NCBI GenBank assembly: GCA_934462715.1
Contig: CAKSIJ010000005.1
Coordinates: 104,374-168,373 of the forward strand
Direction: 5' to 3'
Origin: an uncultured Clostridia bacterium
GTDB lineage: Bacteria > Bacillota > Clostridia > UBA1381
Length of the DNA stretch: 64,000 nt
Position numbers and translations under genes: made by a program. The notes under the pieces were generated by a model. The model was not told where the DNA came from. It saw only the letters and a list, made by a program, of their open reading frames with translations, and searched no databases. Shown here in pieces: positions 17,237 to 27,005 of this stretch. Within the stretch, counting starts at the first letter, position 1, and every line of letters starts with the position of its first letter.

Positions 17237-17333
17237 TGAAAAGTCCTCCTTTCAGATAAGCTTAACAGACTTTGTTGTTTTCTGCCTGTTGTAATACTAT
17301 ATTATGAACAGAAAAGAAATTTTGCAGCTTGTC

Positions 17334-17362
17334 TTGATATTTTTATTTTTTTGTAGTATAAT
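17334..17362 (+). promoter_or_regulatory. Promoter of the DUF896 gene
   Basis: TTGATA (17334-17339), 17-bp spacer, TATAAT (17357-17362). About 75 nt of leader precedes the TTG start. Confidence 0.65.
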
Positions 17363-17447
17363 ATATTGTGGTTTATAGTGTAAAATGAAATGCTTGTCAT
17401 TCGGATTACATATTATTGAAATTTGTGACGGAAGCGGAGAGATCGTA

Positions 17448-17627
17448 TTGGAAAAAGAAAAGATTGACAGAATAAGCGAGTTGTCGAGAAAATCACGCTC
17501 GGTCGGACTTACGGAGGCAGAGCTTTTAGAGCAAAAAGAACTTCGAGAGGAATACCTCGCAGCAATCAGAAAAAATTTCAGAGCACAGCTTGAAAATATT
17601 GAATTTGTTGACGGTAAGAAATCTTGA
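17448..17627 (+). CDS. DUF896 (YnzC-like) small protein
   Basis: A 59-residue soluble protein beginning at TTG 17448 with GGAGAG at 17436-17441. An earlier ATG at 17385 would add 21 residues with no ribosome site. EKIDRISELSRKSRSVGLTE and LREEYLAAIRKNFRAQLENI are the two-helix signature of the DUF896 family, as in Bacillus YnzC. The family is found across Firmicutes and its role is unknown. It is followed within about 20 bp by the SGNH hydrolase and may be co-transcribed. Confidence 0.88.
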   Translation: MEKEKIDRISELSRKSRSVGLTEAELLEQKELREEYLAAIRKNFRAQLENIEFVDGKKS

Positions 17628-17648
17628 TAATCTGAGGATAATAGCTTT

Positions 17649-18698
17649 ATGAGGATTGATGAAATAGATAAAAATTTTTCGGTCAATAACAATATTGATA
17701 GAGAAAATATAACATTTTTAAATGTAAAAGAAAAGCCGTTAGATATATATGGTGCGTATGATTATTTTAACCGTTTGCCGAAAGAGGTTGCCGAAAATAT
17801 AAACGAGGGCGTTGCGGTATTTTCAAAATGTACGGCAGGTGTAAGAGTGCGTTTTTCCACCGATTCGCCGTATATTGCTATAGCTGCAAAAATTCCGTCT
17901 GACTGCGAGCACGTCCGAATACCGCTCACTTGTACATCGGGATTTGATATGTACGAATATAAAAACGGTGATTATAAATACTTAAAAACCTTTGAGCCTG
18001 CCGGTACGGGCTGTGAAAGAGTTTCGGGAGTTTATGATTTTCATTCCGGCGGAATACATGATGTTATCATAAATTTTCCGGTTTTTAACGGAGTTGACGA
18101 GCTTTATATCGGGATAAAGGACAAAAGTAAGCTGCTGCACGGCAGTGAATATAAAATCAAAAAGCCTGTTGTGTATTACGGCTCGTCCATAACGCATGGA
18201 GCTTGTGCGTCACGCCCCGGGACGATATATGAATCGATACTTTCAAGACGGTTCGATTCGGATTTTTTAAATCTCGGATTTTCGGGGAGCGCATTGGGAG
18301 AGGAAACAGCAGCAGAATATATTTCAAAGCTTGATATGTCAATATTTGTACTTGATTACGACCACAATGCGCCAAATGCGGAGTATTTAAAAAATACCCA
18401 CGAAAGGTTTTTTAAAACGGTCCGTGCGAAAAATCCCAACTTGCCGATTGTAATACTTTCAATGCCGTTTACGGAATGTGTATACGATTCTGAAGAAAGA
18501 AGAAAAATAATTAAGGCTACATATGAAAATGCGGTAAAAAACGGTGATAAAAACGTTTGGTTTATCGATACTTCGGAGGCTGTGAAGAAGCTCGGCGGAG
18601 AAAACGGAACGGTGGACGGCTGTCACCCGAACGATTTGGGATTCTGGTGTATCGCGGAAAAAATCGGAGAGGTTTTTTCCGAAATATTAAAAGCATGA
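17649..18698 (+). CDS. SGNH/GDSL-family hydrolase
   Basis: Probable carbohydrate or lipid esterase of 349 residues, without a signal peptide. An N-terminal beta-rich domain (about 1-170) precedes the catalytic domain. YYGSSITHGACASRPG holds the nucleophilic Ser in the GSSIT block, NLGFSGSALG is the glycine block, and DGCHPNDLGF near the C-terminus supplies the Asp-x-x-His pair. This two-domain layout matches intracellular SGNH esterases often found with polysaccharide utilization genes, but no such genes are adjacent. Substrate unknown. Confidence 0.85.
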   Translation: MRIDEIDKNFSVNNNIDRENITFLNVKEKPLDIYGAYDYFNRLPKEVAENINEGVAVFSKCTAGVRVRFSTDSPYIAIAAKIPSDCEHVRIPLTCTSGFDMYEYKNGDYKYLKTFEPAGTGCERVSGVYDFHSGGIHDVIINFPVFNGVDELYIGIKDKSKLLHGSEYKIKKPVVYYGSSITHGACASRPGTIYESILSRRFDSDFLNLGFSGSALGEETAAEYISKLDMSIFVLDYDHNAPNAEYLKNTHERFFKTVRAKNPNLPIVILSMPFTECVYDSEERRKIIKATYENAVKNGDKNVWFIDTSEAVKKLGGENGTVDGCHPNDLGFWCIAEKIGEVFSEILKA

Positions 18699-18755
18699 TG
18701 ATAGAAAATATTAACGGTAAAATAATTATATAAATTAACAAAGGAGTTTTAAGAA

Positions 18756-19598
18756 ATGTTAAAATTTGTAATAATAGGAATAGTTTTATATCTTGCATTC
18801 AGCGTCAACACGATTGCGGGCGTGGTTGCTTCGCTTTTGGCGATTGGATTTATTCTGTACTGGAACATACCGTTTTTCTATGCAAGAAACGGCAGCAAGG
18901 CATTCAATGAAAATGATTTTGAAAAAGCGCTTGCGGAGTACGAAAAGGCATATAAAACAGGCAGGGCGAGTGCGGACACAATACTTACATACGGAATATT
19001 GCTTTTGAGAAACGGAAAGCCGCAGGAAGCGGTAACGATTTTCAATCTTGTTATAATGAACACGAAAAACAAGGATGACTACAAGAAAAAAGCAAAGCAA
19101 TACCGTGCCTTGGCATATTATAAGCTCGGAAATGCCGATGACGCTCTTGACGAAGCGGAGGAAGTATTTGACAAGTACAGAAACACTGTAAGCTACGGTC
19201 TTTTGGGCTATTTAAAAATTGTCACAAAAGCTGCTGCGGACGAAATATTCGCTTTCTGCAAAGAGGGGTATGAATATAACAGCGACGACAGGGATATATG
19301 TGATAACTTTGCATATGCTTGTATCAGAACGGGCAGATTTGACCAGGCAAAGAAAATAATAGCAAAGATGCTTGAAAAATTTCCGACCTTTACCGAAGCA
19401 TATTATCACGGTGCAATGGCATATTTCATGACAGGTGATTACAAGACGGCGGTTGATTTGCTCGATCAGATTGAGGATAAGTGTATAAGAACATATCTGA
19501 CAACAATAAGTGAGGACGATATTGAAGATCTCAGAACCGAAATAATGACAAGAGCGCAGGCGCAGAGTGCCGCAAAGGACGGATCGGACAATGATTAA
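18756..19598 (+). CDS. Membrane-anchored TPR-repeat protein
   Basis: 280 residues. Two closely spaced hydrophobic segments (about 2-40) anchor it. Tetratricopeptide-like helical pairs follow: FEKALAEYEKAYKTG, ILLLRNGKPQEAVTIFNLVI, RALAYYKLGNADDALDEAEEVFDKY, FAYACIRTGRFDQAKKIIAKMLEKFP and AMAYFMTGDYKTAVDLLDQI. Such proteins scaffold complexes; the partner is unknown. The stop overlaps the start of the next gene, so it heads a TPR-GNAT-rarA-TM2 operon. Confidence 0.8.
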   Translation: MLKFVIIGIVLYLAFSVNTIAGVVASLLAIGFILYWNIPFFYARNGSKAFNENDFEKALAEYEKAYKTGRASADTILTYGILLLRNGKPQEAVTIFNLVIMNTKNKDDYKKKAKQYRALAYYKLGNADDALDEAEEVFDKYRNTVSYGLLGYLKIVTKAAADEIFAFCKEGYEYNSDDRDICDNFAYACIRTGRFDQAKKIIAKMLEKFPTFTEAYYHGAMAYFMTGDYKTAVDLLDQIEDKCIRTYLTTISEDDIEDLRTEIMTRAQAQSAAKDGSDND

Positions 19599-20049
19599 AT
19601 TTAAAATTATAAAAGGCACAGACGGAAGTACAGCCTGCCGAGATTTCAGAAAGGCAATCCTTTCCGATGAATGTAGGCTTTTGGACGAGCCTGACGGAAA
19701 TGACGAAAAAGCATTTCACATAATCGGTGTTGAAAACGGTGAGATTATATGCTGCGGTCGGCTTTACAAAACAGGCGACTATGTTTATTGCATAGACAAA
19801 ACAGCCGTCAGAGCCTGTGACAGAAAGCAGTATGTCGGAGATACCGTAATACGCGCTTTGGAGGACAGGGCAGTGTCCGAAATGGGAGCGATAATAATGA
19901 CGAGCGTTCCGCAAAATGCATGGCAGTTTTTTGAGCATGAGGGTTATCTGCCCGTCGGAGAAGAATACACGGAAAACGGAATTTTATATAAAACAATGAA
20001 ACGTGATCTGACTAAAATCAGAGGCTGCCGGGGAGGTCAAAAGAAATGA
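19591..20049 (+). CDS. GNAT-family N-acetyltransferase
   Basis: 152 residues from the ATG at 19591 (an upstream in-frame extension lies within the TPR gene). GDTVIRALEDRAVSEMGA and FFEHEGYLPVGEEYTENGILYKTMKRDL fit the second half of GNAT domains: the acetyl-CoA pyrophosphate loop region and the C-terminal beta strands. The pyrophosphate loop is weak (RKQYVGDTV rather than RxxGxG/A). Substrate unknown. It overlaps the TPR gene by 8 bases and rarA by 4. Confidence 0.75.
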   Translation: MIKFKIIKGTDGSTACRDFRKAILSDECRLLDEPDGNDEKAFHIIGVENGEIICCGRLYKTGDYVYCIDKTAVRACDRKQYVGDTVIRALEDRAVSEMGAIIMTSVPQNAWQFFEHEGYLPVGEEYTENGILYKTMKRDLTKIRGCRGGQKK

Positions 20050-21323
20050 TTGCACCGCTTGCTGACAGAATGAGACCCAAAGAGCTGGACGAGTGTATCG
20101 GTCAGAAGCATTTGATCGGTAAGGGAAAGCTTTTAAGAAAGATAATAGAATCGGGACAGATTCCAAATATGATTTTTTACGGTCCGAGCGGTATAGGAAA
20201 AACAACTATAGCAAACATAATTGCGTCAAAAACCGGGAAAAGCCTTTATAAACTGAATGCAACAACGGCTTCGGTTTCGGATATTAAGGATATTATATCC
20301 TCGCTCGGCAGCTTTACTGACCGTGACGGAGTTTTGCTGTATCTTGACGAAATACAGCATTTCAACAAAAAGCAGCAGCAAACCTTGCTTGAATACATGG
20401 AAAACGGTAAAATTACGCTTATAGCAAGTACAACGGAAAATCCGTATTTTTACATATACAATGCGGTTTTATCGCGTGCGGTGGTATTTCAGTTTTTGCC
20501 TGTTGACGAAACGGATATTGCGGACGGTCTTAGAAGATGCATATCAAAGATGGAGCAGGAGGAATACAAAAACTATAAGCTGATTGCCGATGATGATGCG
20601 ATAATGCATCTGGCGAAAATGTCGGGCGGAGATGTGCGCAAGGCGATCAATTCACTTGAAGTGTGTGCGCTCGGAGCTGTTCCGGACAGTGAGGGAAATC
20701 TGCATATTACTCTTGATATTGCGGAACAGGCAACACAAAGAAAAGCGATGCGCTATGACCGAGACGGCGACAGCCACTATGATATTTTGAGCGCATTTCA
20801 AAAATCTATCAGAGGAAGCGACCCGGATGCGGCGGTTCATTATCTTGCAAGACTTTTGAGCGCGGGGGATATTCAGAGTGCGTGCAGACGTCTTTTGGTT
20901 ATCGCCTCGGAGGATATAGGCTTAGCTTATCCTATGGCGGCGGCGGTCACAAAAGCGTGCGTTGACAGCGCATTGCAGCTTGGCTTGCCCGAAGCGCAGC
21001 TTCCGTTATCAGAAGCGGTTATTTTGCTTGCGACAGCGCCAAAATCAAATTCTTCGGCGATGGCAATATGGAATGCAATGGCGGATATTGAAAAATCGGA
21101 CAGCGGAGAAATCCCGGTTCATCTTAAAGACGCACATTACGGCGGTGCGGAAAAGCTCGGACACGGAACGGAATACAAATATCCGCACGATTATGATAGT
21201 CATTATGTGAAGCAGCAGTATTTACCCGATAAGCTTAAAAACAAAAAATATTACAGCTTCGGGGATAACAAAACCGAGCAGACGGTCAGACAATATTGGG
21301 ATAAAATTAAAAATAATAAATAA
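20046..21323 (+). CDS. rarA: Replication-associated recombination protein A (AAA ATPase)
   Basis: Clamp-loader-like ATPase acting at stalled forks and gaps, 425 residues. LADRMRPKELDECIGQKHL is the RarA/MgsA N-terminus. Walker A is GPSGIGKTT (about 44-52), Walker B LLYLDEIQHF, sensor 1 STTENPYF, sensor 2 SGGDVRKAINSLE. The C-terminal tetramerization part (SIRGSDPDAAVHYLARLL, ASEDIGLAYPMA) is complete. ATGA overlap with the GNAT gene shows coupling. Confidence 0.95.
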   Translation: MIAPLADRMRPKELDECIGQKHLIGKGKLLRKIIESGQIPNMIFYGPSGIGKTTIANIIASKTGKSLYKLNATTASVSDIKDIISSLGSFTDRDGVLLYLDEIQHFNKKQQQTLLEYMENGKITLIASTTENPYFYIYNAVLSRAVVFQFLPVDETDIADGLRRCISKMEQEEYKNYKLIADDDAIMHLAKMSGGDVRKAINSLEVCALGAVPDSEGNLHITLDIAEQATQRKAMRYDRDGDSHYDILSAFQKSIRGSDPDAAVHYLARLLSAGDIQSACRRLLVIASEDIGLAYPMAAAVTKACVDSALQLGLPEAQLPLSEAVILLATAPKSNSSAMAIWNAMADIEKSDSGEIPVHLKDAHYGGAEKLGHGTEYKYPHDYDSHYVKQQYLPDKLKNKKYYSFGDNKTEQTVRQYWDKIKNNK

Positions 21324-21356
21324 GCCAAATCCATAAACGGCGGAACGGAGAATGAA

Positions 21357-21764
21357 ATGTATTGTAAAGAGTGCGGCAGAAGAATCGCAGATGAAACGGT
21401 ATGCCCGTTTTGCGGTGCAAAGCAGAACAGAACCGATGAAAATGAATTTTACAGCTTTTCCGATTTTGCGGTCAGGGTGGATAATGACGGAGAATTGAAG
21501 AATAACGGCAGTTTTTTTCATAAGTCTGAAAGCTTCGGCGAATACGGAACAAAATCGAGAATCACAGCGGGAGTTTTGCAGCTGTTTTGCGGAGCCCTCG
21601 GAATCGGCAGATTTTATATGGGATATAAAACCTATGCGGTGCTTCAGATTGCAGCTTCTGTAATAACATGCGGAGTCGGCGGAGTAATCTGGGGAGCGGC
21701 GGACGGAATTGCAATATTGACAGGCAAGGTATTGTACGACGGTGACGGCAAGCTGCTGATATAA
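21357..21764 (+). CDS. Zinc-ribbon TM2-domain protein
   Basis: 135 residues. The N-terminal CKECGRR...CPFCGAK is a zinc ribbon. The C-terminal half has two membrane helices separated by the short loop of TM2 domains (LQLFCGALGIGRFYMGYKT ... ITCGVGGVIWGAADGIAILTG), with the usual G-R-F-Y motif. Function unknown in bacteria. The leader contains the recurrent 13-mer CGGCGGAACGGAG (21338-21350), 6 nt before the ATG. Confidence 0.87.
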   Translation: MYCKECGRRIADETVCPFCGAKQNRTDENEFYSFSDFAVRVDNDGELKNNGSFFHKSESFGEYGTKSRITAGVLQLFCGALGIGRFYMGYKTYAVLQIAASVITCGVGGVIWGAADGIAILTGKVLYDGDGKLLI

Positions 21765-21831
21765 TAAAAGCTGCTTAATAATTTGTTTTAAATTATCTGA
21801 AATAAAAAAATAACTACGGAGAGAAAGAACA

Positions 21832-23643
21832 ATGTCATTGGAAAACAAAGATAAGATAAGAAATTTTTGCATAATAGCGCACATAGACCACGGAAAGTCA
21901 ACGCTTGCGGACAGGCTTCTGGAGCTCACCGGCGAGGTTGAGGAGCGCGATATGGAGGAACAGCTGTTAGATAACATGGATTTAGAGCGTGAGAGGGGAA
22001 TAACGATTAAGGCGCACGCAGTCCGTTTGATGTACAAGGCTGAGGACGGCGAAATATACACCCTCAATCTAATAGACACACCTGGACACGTTGACTTTAA
22101 CTATGAGGTTTCAAGAAGCCTTGCTGCCTGCGAGGGAGCTATTTTAATAGTTGACGCGTCACAGGGAATAGAAGCGCAAACGCTTGCAAACACCTATCTT
22201 GCACTTGAACATGATCTGGAAATAGTTCCTGTTATAAATAAAATAGATTTGCCGTCCGCACAGCCGGAGAGAGCGATTGCGGAAATCGAGGACGTAATCG
22301 GAATACCTGCCGAGGACGCACCGCAGGTATCGGCAAAAACAGGTCTTAATGTGGAACAGGTTTTGCAAGCAATAGTAAATAAAATACCGTCACCCGTGGG
22401 GGACGAAAACGCTCCGTTAAAGGCTCTGATTTTCGATTCTTATTATGACAGCTACAAGGGCGTTATAGTTTATGTGAGAGTTAAGGACGGAGAATTAAAG
22501 CCGGGCGACAGAATAAAGCTTATGGCAACGGATGCCGAATTTGATGTGGTTGAAGTCGGTGCACTTCACGCAAACGGCATGATACCGCTTTCGAAGCTTT
22601 CTGCGGGCGACGTGGGGTACATTGCGGCAAGTATCAAGAATATTCAGGATACAAGAGTCGGCGATACCGTGACGCTTGCAAACAGACCGGCAAATGAACC
22701 GCTTCCGGGATATAAAAAGGTAAATCCCATGGTTTATTGCGGAATATATCCGGCTGACGGCGCACAGTATGACGATTTAAAGGACGCACTCGGAAAATTG
22801 CAGCTGAATGACGCGGCGCTGATGTTCGAAGCAGAAACGTCTGTTGCATTGGGGTTCGGATTCCGCTGCGGATTTTTGGGACTTCTGCATATGGAGATTA
22901 TCCAGGAAAGACTTGAAAGAGAGTATAACCTTGACCTTGTAACAACCGCACCGAGCGTTATATATAAGGTTCATAAAACCGACGGCTCGGTTATCAATGT
23001 GGATAACCCAACAAATCTTCCGAATCCTACCGAAATAGATTTTATGGAAGAACCTATGGTTAAAGCCGATATTATGGTTCCCACCGATTTTGTCGGAAAC
23101 GTTATGGAGCTGTGCCAGGAGCGCAGAGGAATATTTATTGATATGAAATACATGGAGGCGACAAGAGCGCAGATATTTTATGAGCTGCCGCTCAATGAAA
23201 TAATCTACGATTTCTTTGACGCTTTAAAATCCAGAACAAGGGGATATGCGTCATTTGATTATGAGCTTTCCGAGTACCGCCGTTCCGAGCTTGTAAAGCT
23301 TGACATTCTCTTAAACGGCGATATGGTTGACGCACTTTCCTTTATAATTCATAAGGATAACGCCTATTCGAGAGCAAGAAAGATGTGCGAAAAGCTGAAA
23401 GAAACAATTCCCAGACAGCTTTTTGAAGTGCCGATTCAGGCTGCGATAGGCAACAAAATTATCGCAAGAGAAACGGTTAAGGCAATGCGAAAGGACGTGC
23501 TTGCAAAGTGCTACGGCGGCGACATAACCCGAAAGAAGAAGCTGCTTGAAAAGCAAAAAGAGGGTAAAAAGCGTATGCGCCAGGTTGGCAGCATAGAAGT
23601 GCCGCAGGAGGCATTCATGAGCGTGTTAAAGCTTGATACCTGA
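21832..23643 (+). CDS. lepA: Elongation factor 4 (ribosome back-translocase GTPase)
   Basis: Translational GTPase of 603 residues, full length. CIIAHIDHGKSTLADRLLEL (G1), RERGITIKAHAVR (G2), DTPGHVDFNYEVSR (G3) and NKIDLPSA (G4) are intact. The LepA-specific C-terminal domain ends ...KKRMRQVGSIEVPQEAF. No adjacent partner; hisS follows with its own promoter. Confidence 0.98.
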   Translation: MSLENKDKIRNFCIIAHIDHGKSTLADRLLELTGEVEERDMEEQLLDNMDLERERGITIKAHAVRLMYKAEDGEIYTLNLIDTPGHVDFNYEVSRSLAACEGAILIVDASQGIEAQTLANTYLALEHDLEIVPVINKIDLPSAQPERAIAEIEDVIGIPAEDAPQVSAKTGLNVEQVLQAIVNKIPSPVGDENAPLKALIFDSYYDSYKGVIVYVRVKDGELKPGDRIKLMATDAEFDVVEVGALHANGMIPLSKLSAGDVGYIAASIKNIQDTRVGDTVTLANRPANEPLPGYKKVNPMVYCGIYPADGAQYDDLKDALGKLQLNDAALMFEAETSVALGFGFRCGFLGLLHMEIIQERLEREYNLDLVTTAPSVIYKVHKTDGSVINVDNPTNLPNPTEIDFMEEPMVKADIMVPTDFVGNVMELCQERRGIFIDMKYMEATRAQIFYELPLNEIIYDFFDALKSRTRGYASFDYELSEYRRSELVKLDILLNGDMVDALSFIIHKDNAYSRARKMCEKLKETIPRQLFEVPIQAAIGNKIIARETVKAMRKDVLAKCYGGDITRKKKLLEKQKEGKKRMRQVGSIEVPQEAFMSVLKLDT

Positions 23644-23738
23644 TGAATTTAAAACACAAATATTAATGCGCATTTATTTTGTGCGTGCAGTGTTTTGCAT
23701 AGATATGACAAATTAATGCAAATTTCTGCAAAAATCAC

Positions 23739-23767
23739 TTGACATTATGAGAATAAAATTATACAAT
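23739..23767 (+). promoter_or_regulatory. Promoter of hisS-aspS
   Basis: TTGACA (23739-23744), 17-bp spacer, TACAAT (23762-23767). The leader is only about 60 nt and shows no T-box features. Confidence 0.7.
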
Positions 23768-23836
23768 ATAGGTTGGTTGATTTATCTCAGCCTGATATTG
23801 TAATGATTTTTACTACCGAAAGGATATGATATACAG

Positions 23837-25087
23837 ATGTTAATAACTCACGCACCGAAGGGTACAGAGGATTTACTGCCGCAAGACAGCTACAAATGGC
23901 ATTGGCTTGAAAAAAAGTTTAAAAAAGTTTGTGACTGTTACGGCTACAGAGAAATCCGTTTTCCGACCTTTGAGCATACGGAGCTGTTTGAAAGAGGAGT
24001 CGGAGATACGACCGATGTGGTACAAAAGCAGATGTACACCTTTAACGATAAGGGCGGAAGAAGCATTACATTAAGACCGGAGGGAACGTCCTCTGTTGCA
24101 AGGAGCTTTTTGGAGCATAACCAATATGCCGAAGCACTTCCGTTTAAGGCATTTTACAATGTGCCGTGCTTCAGATATGAAAATAAGCAAAAGGGAAGAT
24201 TGAGAGAATTTCATCAGTTCGGAGTTGAGGCAATCGGTTCTTACGGACCGTCGATAGACGCAGAAATTGTAGGTCTTGCGCTCAGCTTTTTGAATGATGC
24301 GGGACTTTCCGATTTATCGGTGAATATCAACAGTATAGGCTGCCCGAAATGCAGACAGCGCTACAGAGAAGTGCTAAAGGATTTTTTAAGACCTAAATAT
24401 GATGAGCTTTGCGATACCTGTAAGAGCCGTTTTGAGAGAAATCCTCTGAGAATTTTGGATTGTAAATCGGAAATATGCCAAAGCCTTGTAAAGGGTGCAC
24501 CGATTCTTCTTGATTATATATGTGAGGATTGCTCAAAGCATTTTGACGGATTTAAGCACTATCTTGATTTGCTCGGAGTGGGGTATACCGTTGATCCGGG
24601 AATTGTAAGAGGACTTGATTATTATACAAAATCGGTTTTTGAAATAATAAGCGGTCCGTTTACGGTATGCGGCGGCGGAAGATATGACGGCTTGATCGAG
24701 GAATTCGGCGGCGATCCGCTTCCGGGAATAGGCTTCGGACTCGGAATTGAAAGACTTCTGATACGTCTTGACGAGCTGAGCGTTAAAATTCCTAATGAGG
24801 AATTGCTTGACCTTTATATTATAGCACTCGGCGAAAAAGCGGGCGATTACTGCTTTAAGCTTGCAGGAGATTTAAGAAACAGGGAAATCATGCTTGACAT
24901 TGACCATATGCAAAGAGGTTTAAAGCCGCAGATGAAATATGCAAACAAAATCGGCTGCAAATATACCGCAGTTTTCGGAGATAACGAGATTGAAAGCGGT
25001 ACGGTAAAGCTTAAAAATATGGAATCGGGCGAGCAGACAGAGGTCGCTGTAGATAAAATTGCAGATTTTATAAAAGGAGATAAATGA
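23837..25087 (+). CDS. hisS: Histidine-tRNA ligase
   Basis: Class II synthetase charging tRNA-His, 416 residues. PKGTEDLLPQ N-terminus. Motif 2 (FRYENKQKGRLREFHQFG), the histidyl-specific GLDYYTKSVFEI and motif 3 (GIGFGLGIERLL) are intact. The C-terminal anticodon-binding domain is present, so this is HisS and not the HisZ paralog. aspS begins 3 bp after its stop, the common hisS-aspS pairing. Confidence 0.97.
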   Translation: MLITHAPKGTEDLLPQDSYKWHWLEKKFKKVCDCYGYREIRFPTFEHTELFERGVGDTTDVVQKQMYTFNDKGGRSITLRPEGTSSVARSFLEHNQYAEALPFKAFYNVPCFRYENKQKGRLREFHQFGVEAIGSYGPSIDAEIVGLALSFLNDAGLSDLSVNINSIGCPKCRQRYREVLKDFLRPKYDELCDTCKSRFERNPLRILDCKSEICQSLVKGAPILLDYICEDCSKHFDGFKHYLDLLGVGYTVDPGIVRGLDYYTKSVFEIISGPFTVCGGGRYDGLIEEFGGDPLPGIGFGLGIERLLIRLDELSVKIPNEELLDLYIIALGEKAGDYCFKLAGDLRNREIMLDIDHMQRGLKPQMKYANKIGCKYTAVFGDNEIESGTVKLKNMESGEQTEVAVDKIADFIKGDK

Positions 25088-25090
25088 TAA

Positions 25091-26875
25091 ATGGAAACGA
25101 TTAAGGGGTTTAAAAGAACGCACAAATGCGGAGAACTGAGCGAAACTAACATCGGTGAAGAAGTTATTGTAATGGGCTGGACGCAGACCTACAGACAGCT
25201 TGGCGCTTTGACTTTTATTGATTTGAGAGATATTTCTGGAATTGTACAGCTGTCATTTTCCGAGGATATTTCAAAAGAAGCGTTTGATAAGGCACAAAAG
25301 GTAAGAAACGAATATGTTCTTGCCGCTAAAGGTGCAGTTGTAATGCGTTCGAGCATAAACGATAAGATTAAAACGGGAAAAATCGAAATTCAAGTAACGG
25401 AATTGAGAATACTGGATGAGGCTGAAACACCTCCGTTTGCCGTTGAGGAAAACTCATCTGTAAAGGACGAAATCAGACTTAAATACAGATACCTTGATTT
25501 AAGACGTCCGGACGTTCAGAAAAATCTGATTGCAAGACACAAGATTGCACAGCTGGCAAGAAATTATTATGCTGATAACGGATTTTTGGAGATTGAAACT
25601 CCTATTCTTATGAAGAGTACACCGGAGGGTGCAAGAGATTATCTTGTTCCGAGCCGTGTTCACCCGGGAAAATTCTATGCACTTCCGCAGTCACCACAGC
25701 TTTACAAGCAGCTTTTGATGGTATCGGGAATGGACAGATACTTCCAGATTGCAAAGTGTTTCAGAGATGAAGATTTGAGAGCAGACAGACAGCCGGAGTT
25801 TACTCAGATAGACTTGGAAATGTCCTTTGTTGAGCCCGAGGACGTTATGGGTGTGAATGAAAAGTTTGTTCAAAAGCTCTTCAAAGAGTTCAAGGGTATA
25901 GACGTAGAATTGCCTTTGAGAAGAATACCTTATAAGATTGCTATGGAAAAATACGGCTCTGATAAGCCCGATACGCGTTTCGGATTGGAGCTTGTAAATG
26001 TTTCGGACGTTGTTAAGGATTCGGAATTTAAGGTATTTTCAGGCGCAGTCGCAAACGGCGGCAGCGTAAGAGGTATAAATGTTGACGGCGGCGCAGATAA
26101 GTTCTCGAGAAAAGAGATTGACGCACTTGCCGAGTTTATAAAGAGCTACCGTGCTAAGGGTCTTGCATGGCTGAATGTCGGAGAGAACGAGCATCGTTCG
26201 TCATTTGCGAAATTCTTAAAGCCGGAAGAAGTTGACGGACTGATTTCCACTATGAATGCAAAGCCGGGCGATTTACTGTTATTCGTTGCTGACAAAAATC
26301 AGGTGGTATTTGATTCACTGGGCGCATTGAGAGTTCATATTGCAAAGAAATTGGGTCTGATTGAAAAGGGAAGCTATGATTTCCTGTGGGTAACGGAATT
26401 TCCGCTGTTGGAGTACAACGAGGATGAGGGACGTTACCAAGCAATGCACCACCCGTTTACGGCGCCCATGGACGAGGATATACAGTATCTTGATTCCGAC
26501 CCCGGCAGAGTGAGAGCAAAAGCATACGATATTGTTATAAACGGCTGTGAAGCAGGCGGTGGAAGTATAAGAATTTACAATTCCGCACTTCAGCAGAAGA
26601 TGTTTGAAGTTCTGGGACTTTCGGACGAGGACGCTTGGGCAAGATTCGGATTCCTGCTTGAGGGCTTGAAGTACGGTACACCTCCTCACGGCGGTATGGC
26701 ATACGGTCTTGACAGACTTGTTATGCTGATTACGGGCTGTGAAAATATCAGAGATGTAATCGCATTCCCAAAGGTACAGAACGCTTCCGAGCTTATGTCG
26801 GGCGCACCCGATGTCGTTGAGCCAAAACAGCTTGATGAATTATCTATCGCTGTAACAAAAACAGAAGAAGAATAA
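25091..26875 (+). CDS. aspS: Aspartate-tRNA ligase
   Basis: Class II synthetase of the long bacterial type, 594 residues. N-terminal OB-fold (VIVMGWTQTYRQLGALTFIDLRD), RYLDLRRPDVQ, motif 2 CFRDEDLRADRQPEFTQIDL, the bacterial GAD insertion (about 300-420) and motif 3 GGMAYGLDRLVMLI. AAAGGAG at the end of hisS serves as its ribosome site. Discriminating or tRNA-Asn-mischarging status cannot be judged here. Confidence 0.97.
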   Translation: METIKGFKRTHKCGELSETNIGEEVIVMGWTQTYRQLGALTFIDLRDISGIVQLSFSEDISKEAFDKAQKVRNEYVLAAKGAVVMRSSINDKIKTGKIEIQVTELRILDEAETPPFAVEENSSVKDEIRLKYRYLDLRRPDVQKNLIARHKIAQLARNYYADNGFLEIETPILMKSTPEGARDYLVPSRVHPGKFYALPQSPQLYKQLLMVSGMDRYFQIAKCFRDEDLRADRQPEFTQIDLEMSFVEPEDVMGVNEKFVQKLFKEFKGIDVELPLRRIPYKIAMEKYGSDKPDTRFGLELVNVSDVVKDSEFKVFSGAVANGGSVRGINVDGGADKFSRKEIDALAEFIKSYRAKGLAWLNVGENEHRSSFAKFLKPEEVDGLISTMNAKPGDLLLFVADKNQVVFDSLGALRVHIAKKLGLIEKGSYDFLWVTEFPLLEYNEDEGRYQAMHHPFTAPMDEDIQYLDSDPGRVRAKAYDIVINGCEAGGGSIRIYNSALQQKMFEVLGLSDEDAWARFGFLLEGLKYGTPPHGGMAYGLDRLVMLITGCENIRDVIAFPKVQNASELMSGAPDVVEPKQLDELSIAVTKTEEE

Positions 26876-26883
26876 TAACGATT

Positions 26884-26917
26884 CGGCACAGGGGATAAAC
26901 AGCAGTCCTTTGTGCCG
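26884..26917 (+). terminator. Terminator after aspS
   Basis: CGGCACA (26884-26890) and TGTGCCG (26911-26917) with further inner pairing (GGGAT/GTCC), followed by TTTGTTT. Confidence 0.6.
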
Positions 26918-27005
26918 TTTGTTTCACCGATAAAACCGAAAACGCATAATATACAAACAGAACAACGCTTTTTGCTTACGGTAATTTGAGCGGAGGTATA
27001 TGTCT

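Noticed and set aside
23644..23836. T-box leader before hisS
   Set aside because: The promoter lies only about 60 nt upstream of the gene and neither the T-box sequence nor an antiterminator/terminator pair is visible.
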